Below, piece after piece: positions 60,572 to 64,000 of a stretch of 64,000 bases of DNA. Origin of the DNA: Chlorobium sp. (GTDB lineage: Bacteria; Bacteroidota; Chlorobiia; Chlorobiales; Chlorobiaceae); the NCBI GenBank assembly GCA_005862285.1, contig SZXW01000007.1, positions 1 through 64,000 on the forward strand, read 5' to 3'. Both the position numbers and the translations under genes were made by a program. The notes under the pieces were generated by a model that did not search any database, was not told the DNA's origin, and saw nothing but the letters and a program-made list of their open reading frames with translations. How positions within the stretch are numbered: the first letter of the stretch is position 1; the number at the start of each line of letters is the position of its first letter.

Positions 60572-61239
60572 ATGAATGCATAGAAAACAGCATCGATATC
60601 GATTATCCTGCTTTTGAGGATGATGCCCTTGCTGTAGAGGTTCTTTCCCTGATGCAGGAAGGGCATCTTGAATCTCTTCCTGTCCTGCATGAAGGAAAAA
60701 TCACCGCAATCGTTACGCTGCAGGACCTTTTGTCGGCTAAGGAAGAGCGAAGCATCGAAACATTGCCGCTCGTAGAGATGCGTCTTGCAAAAGCTGATAG
60801 CATTGGACTGCATGAGCATCTTTTCGATGCCTTTTCCCGGATCAGAACATTTCCCGGATCGGTTGTGCCTGTATCGGAAAAAGATGGCAGTTATCTTGGG
60901 TGTATTCGAAAAATGATCTTTTATGAAAAGACCGCCGAGGTTTTTCATCTTGGCGAAGAGGGTATGACCCTCGAGCTCGACATTCCTTCGGCAGGACTTA
61001 AGCTTTCAGAGATCATTTCAATTCTGGAAAAAAATGATGCTACCGTGCTCAGCTTCGGGACTTATCACGCTCCAGGAATGGTTGTGACATTCAGGGTCCA
61101 GACGCATGATTTTTACCGTCTGGTCAATAACCTGGAAAAGTATGGATACTCGATCCGCTATTCCTCGAAATTTATCCAGGAAAAAGACGAGGACCTGAGG
61201 GAGAAGGCCCTTGAATTCATCCGGTTGATGGATATGTAG
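60562..61239 (+). CDS. CBS-pair protein with C-terminal ACT-like region (AcuB-like)
   Basis: ALAVEVLSLMQEGHLESLPVLHEGKITAIVTLQDLLSA; SVVPVSEKDGSYLGCIRK; C-terminal SEIISILEKNDATVLSFGTYH. Confidence 0.75.
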   Translation: MFLNECIENSIDIDYPAFEDDALAVEVLSLMQEGHLESLPVLHEGKITAIVTLQDLLSAKEERSIETLPLVEMRLAKADSIGLHEHLFDAFSRIRTFPGSVVPVSEKDGSYLGCIRKMIFYEKTAEVFHLGEEGMTLELDIPSAGLKLSEIISILEKNDATVLSFGTYHAPGMVVTFRVQTHDFYRLVNNLEKYGYSIRYSSKFIQEKDEDLREKALEFIRLMDM

Positions 61240-61301
61240 AAAGGTCGAACGGAACAGAAAACGATTCAGGTTACTATGTTTTCCAGTTCGGTAATAGAAA
61301 A

Positions 61302-61337
61302 AGAGGCTGTCCCGGTTTTGCTTCCGGGACAGCCTCT
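61302..61337. terminator. Strong bidirectional hairpin terminator
   Basis: AGAGGCTGTCCCGG - TTTTGCTT - CCGGGACAGCCTCT, perfect 14-bp stem between convergent genes. Confidence 0.88.
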
Positions 61338-61350
61338 CTGATTTCAGCGG

Positions 61351-62325
61351 TCATGCTTTTCCGTCAGATCCGAGCACATTGATGATCTTGTGGATATACA
61401 GTTTTTTGAGGGCATCGCGGGCAGGACCGAGATATTTCCTCGGATCGAACTCTTCAGGTTTCTCATCGAACACTTTACGGATTGCAGCAGTCATGGCAAG
61501 TCTTCCATCGGAATCGATGTTGATTTTACATACGGCCGATTTCGCGGCGAGACGCAGCTGTTCTTCGCTGATGCCGATTGCGTCTTTCAGTTTGCCGCCA
61601 TGTTCGTTGATGGTTTTAACGAGGTCCTGGGGAACCGAAGAGGCCCCGTGAAGTACGATCGGGAACCCGGGAATACGTTGTTCGATTTCATGAAGGATAT
61701 CGAGCCGGATTTTAGGGTCTTCCCCGGGCTTGAATTTGAATGCGCCATGTGACGTGCCGATCGCGATGGCAAGACTGTCGACACCGGTCTTTGATACAAA
61801 ATCCTCTACCTCATCCGGTTGGGTATAGGTATGGTGTGCAGCGACGACATCATCTTCGATGCCGGCAAGAACACCCAGTTCGCCTTCAACGGTAACATCG
61901 TGCTCATGTGCATATTCAACAACTTTTCTGGTAAGCGCAACGTTATCTTCATAGGAAGAGTGTGAGCCGTCGATCATCACGGAAGAGAATCCGGAATCGA
62001 TACAATCCTTGCAAAGTTCGAAACTGTCGCCATGGTCGAGGTGGAGAACGATAGGAATCGACTTGCCGAGTTCTTCCGCAAAAGCGACGGCACCTTGTGC
62101 AAGATAGCGGAGAAGCGTTTCATTTGCATAACTTCTCGCTCCTTTTGAAACCTGAAGAATAACTGGAGAAGAGGTTTCAACACAGGCCATGATGATTGCC
62201 TGCATCTGTTCGAGATTATTGAAGTTGTAGGCAGGAATGGCATAGCCTCCAGAGACGGCTTTACTGAAAAGCACTCTGCTGTTGCATAGTCCAAGTTCTT
62301 TATAGGTGATTTTTTTCTTTTGCAT
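61351..62325 (-). CDS. fba: Fructose-bisphosphate aldolase class II
   Basis: GGYAIPAYNFNNLEQMQAIIMAC; IVLHLDHGDSFELCKDCIDSGFSSVMIDGSH; FPIVLHGASSVP. Confidence 0.96.
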   Translation of the reverse strand: MQKKKITYKELGLCNSRVLFSKAVSGGYAIPAYNFNNLEQMQAIIMACVETSSPVILQVSKGARSYANETLLRYLAQGAVAFAEELGKSIPIVLHLDHGDSFELCKDCIDSGFSSVMIDGSHSSYEDNVALTRKVVEYAHEHDVTVEGELGVLAGIEDDVVAAHHTYTQPDEVEDFVSKTGVDSLAIAIGTSHGAFKFKPGEDPKIRLDILHEIEQRIPGFPIVLHGASSVPQDLVKTINEHGGKLKDAIGISEEQLRLAAKSAVCKINIDSDGRLAMTAAIRKVFDEKPEEFDPRKYLGPARDALKKLYIHKIINVLGSDGKA

Positions 62326-62482
62326 TGAAAGCTCTCCTTTTATTATTATTATGTCCGGTGATTTATTACTTCATACTGCATACCGGATACGGTGTATTCA
62401 AGCGTTGAGCAACAAAATACAATTTTCTTTTTCAATTTCTGCCTGGATACCGTCTCAAAACCCTCGATCATCATTCTTTGCA

Positions 62483-64000
62483 ATGTTTAATAGAAGCCTG
62501 CTTCTCATTATTGTTCTTTTGGGAAGTGTGTCACCGATATACGGAGCAAATACCACAACATCTACCGCTTCCGCTGCAACGGTGATCCTCAGGCCGACAT
62601 CCCCGGAAGAAGAAGCCGGAAAATATATCAGCCAGTACCTCCTCCAGAAGCATTACAGAAGGGTCGCGGTCACAGACTCTCTTTCCCTGCAGATATTCAA
62701 TCGTTATATCGAGAACCTTGACGCAGGAAAAAATTATTTTACTGCTGTAGAAGTCGAAAACATTAGAAGATTGTATGGCAACCGTTTTGATGACGAATTT
62801 CTTGCCGGGAAATCCGATGCCGGTTTTGCCATCTACAATTTTTTCGTGAAAAGGGCCAGGGACAAAATACGCTTCATGAAAGCTGTTGCAGATACTGTCA
62901 ACTTCAATTTCTCTGTTCCCGAAACCCTTGAACTCGACCGGAAAGGAAGCAAATGGCCGGCTGACATGCAGCAGCTTGTCGAGCTCTGGAAAAAAGAACT
63001 GAAATATCAGTGGCTCAATCTGAAGTATACAGGAGAGAACAGTTCAAACATCCGCGCTGCTCTTTCAAAAAGCCTGACGAGCCGACTGAGCACGCTGAAC
63101 AAGCAGCGGCCCGATGATGCCTTCCAGGCTTACATCAATGCGGTAACAACCTCTTTTGATCCGCACACCAATTATTTTTCGCCTGACGAGTATGAAAACT
63201 TTCAGATTGATATGAGTCGATCTCTTGAAGGGATCGGCGCAAAACTGCAGAGTGAAAACGAATTCACCATTGTCAACGAAGTTATCCCCGGCGGTCCTGC
63301 ATTCAGGGGTAACCTGCTGAAAAAAGGTGACAAGATCATCGGTGTGGGACAGGGACCAACAGACGAACTGGTTGATGTAACCGGATGGCGGATCAATGAT
63401 GTCGTGAAATTGATCCGCGGCAGGAAAGGGACATTGGTCCGGCTGAAAGTGCTGCCCGCAAGCCAGGGAGGCCGGGGACCGGCGAAGCTGGTTCAGATCG
63501 TACGTGACAAGATAAATCTCGAGGAACAGGCAGCCCGCAAAAGTGTGATCATGCTGGGAGGAAAGAAGATCGGTGTCATTACCATTCCCTCGTTTTACCT
63601 CGATTTTGATGGACAGGAAAAAAACACGGTTGAATATAACAGCACAACTCACGATGTGACGCGTATCATAGGAGAGCTGGCATCGGATCATGTCGACGGT
63701 ATTGTCGTCGATCTCAGGGACAACGGGGGAGGGTCGCTGGAAGAAGCAGTAAGTGTTACGGGACTCTTTATTCCTTCTGGTCCTGTCGTCCAGATCAGCA
63801 ATGTCAATGGCGGTAAAACCATACTGAGGGATGAAGACCGGCGGGCTCTCTACACTGGTCCGCTAGCCGTACTGGTAAACCGCTACAGTGCATCGGCATC
63901 GGAAATATTTGCTGCCGCTGTTCAGGATTACGGCAGGGGAGTGATTATCGGTGAGAGGACATTCGGCAAGGGCACAGTACAGAGCCTGATCAAACTTGCC
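62483..64000 (+). CDS. C-terminal processing (tail-specific) S41 protease, truncated by window end
   Basis: Open frame from ATG 62483 to end: FDPHTNYFSPDEYENFQIDMSRSLEGIGA, PDZ region, VDLRDNGGGSLEEAV, NRYSASASEIFAAA, GERTFGKGTVQ. Confidence 0.95.
   Translation, partial: MFNRSLLLIIVLLGSVSPIYGANTTTSTASAATVILRPTSPEEEAGKYISQYLLQKHYRRVAVTDSLSLQIFNRYIENLDAGKNYFTAVEVENIRRLYGNRFDDEFLAGKSDAGFAIYNFFVKRARDKIRFMKAVADTVNFNFSVPETLELDRKGSKWPADMQQLVELWKKELKYQWLNLKYTGENSSNIRAALSKSLTSRLSTLNKQRPDDAFQAYINAVTTSFDPHTNYFSPDEYENFQIDMSRSLEGIGAKLQSENEFTIVNEVIPGGPAFRGNLLKKGDKIIGVGQGPTDELVDVTGWRINDVVKLIRGRKGTLVRLKVLPASQGGRGPAKLVQIVRDKINLEEQAARKSVIMLGGKKIGVITIPSFYLDFDGQEKNTVEYNSTTHDVTRIIGELASDHVDGIVVDLRDNGGGSLEEAVSVTGLFIPSGPVVQISNVNGGKTILRDEDRRALYTGPLAVLVNRYSASASEIFAAAVQDYGRGVIIGERTFGKGTVQSLIKLA

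Noticed and set aside
1-64000. CRISPR arrays, rRNA, tRNA, prophage modules
   Set aside because: No regularly spaced repeats, no rRNA-like blocks, no convincing tRNA cloverleaf by eye and no phage structural genes; a tRNAscan/minced run would be decisive

Overview
The 64 kb window reads as a mostly chromosomal, gene-dense segment. Gene content (Flx/Hdr-type electron-transfer cluster, geranylgeranyl-reductase-like flavoprotein, housekeeping genes) suggests a green sulfur bacterium (Chlorobiota), but that is inference with no database check. Core genes I recognise: secA, purL, nnr (NAD(P)HX repair), lipA, pyrC, ppk1, rpiB, class II fba, 5-FTHF cyclo-ligase, a C-terminal processing protease (runs off the right edge), an RND efflux operon, a P-type ATPase, an SbcD/SbcC-like (YhaO/YhaN-like) pair, an OGG1-like glycosylase and cyclophilin. 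The first 3.5 kb is an accessory patch: RAYT transposase remnant, two type II toxin-antitoxin modules and a Fic gene. The most notable system is a six-gene minus-strand cluster (20669-27777): HdrC-HdrB fusion, HdrA, FlxD/MvhD-like, FlxC-like, FlxB-like, FlxA-like. Other points of interest: a MurB-like protein with an extra ~230-aa C-terminal domain; a 2TM potassium-channel-like protein lacking the canonical filter; a short conserved-looking ORF directly before a P-type ATPase with a PEEFP motif; truncated gene remnants (HsdR C-terminus, Tag N-terminus, PIN C-terminus, RAYT), with the PIN remnant ending exactly at a 19-bp inverted repeat; a dispersed palindromic intergenic repeat; and an AT-rich island. 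I found no CRISPR array, rRNA or convincing tRNA. All names come from reading the translations by eye; no search was run.
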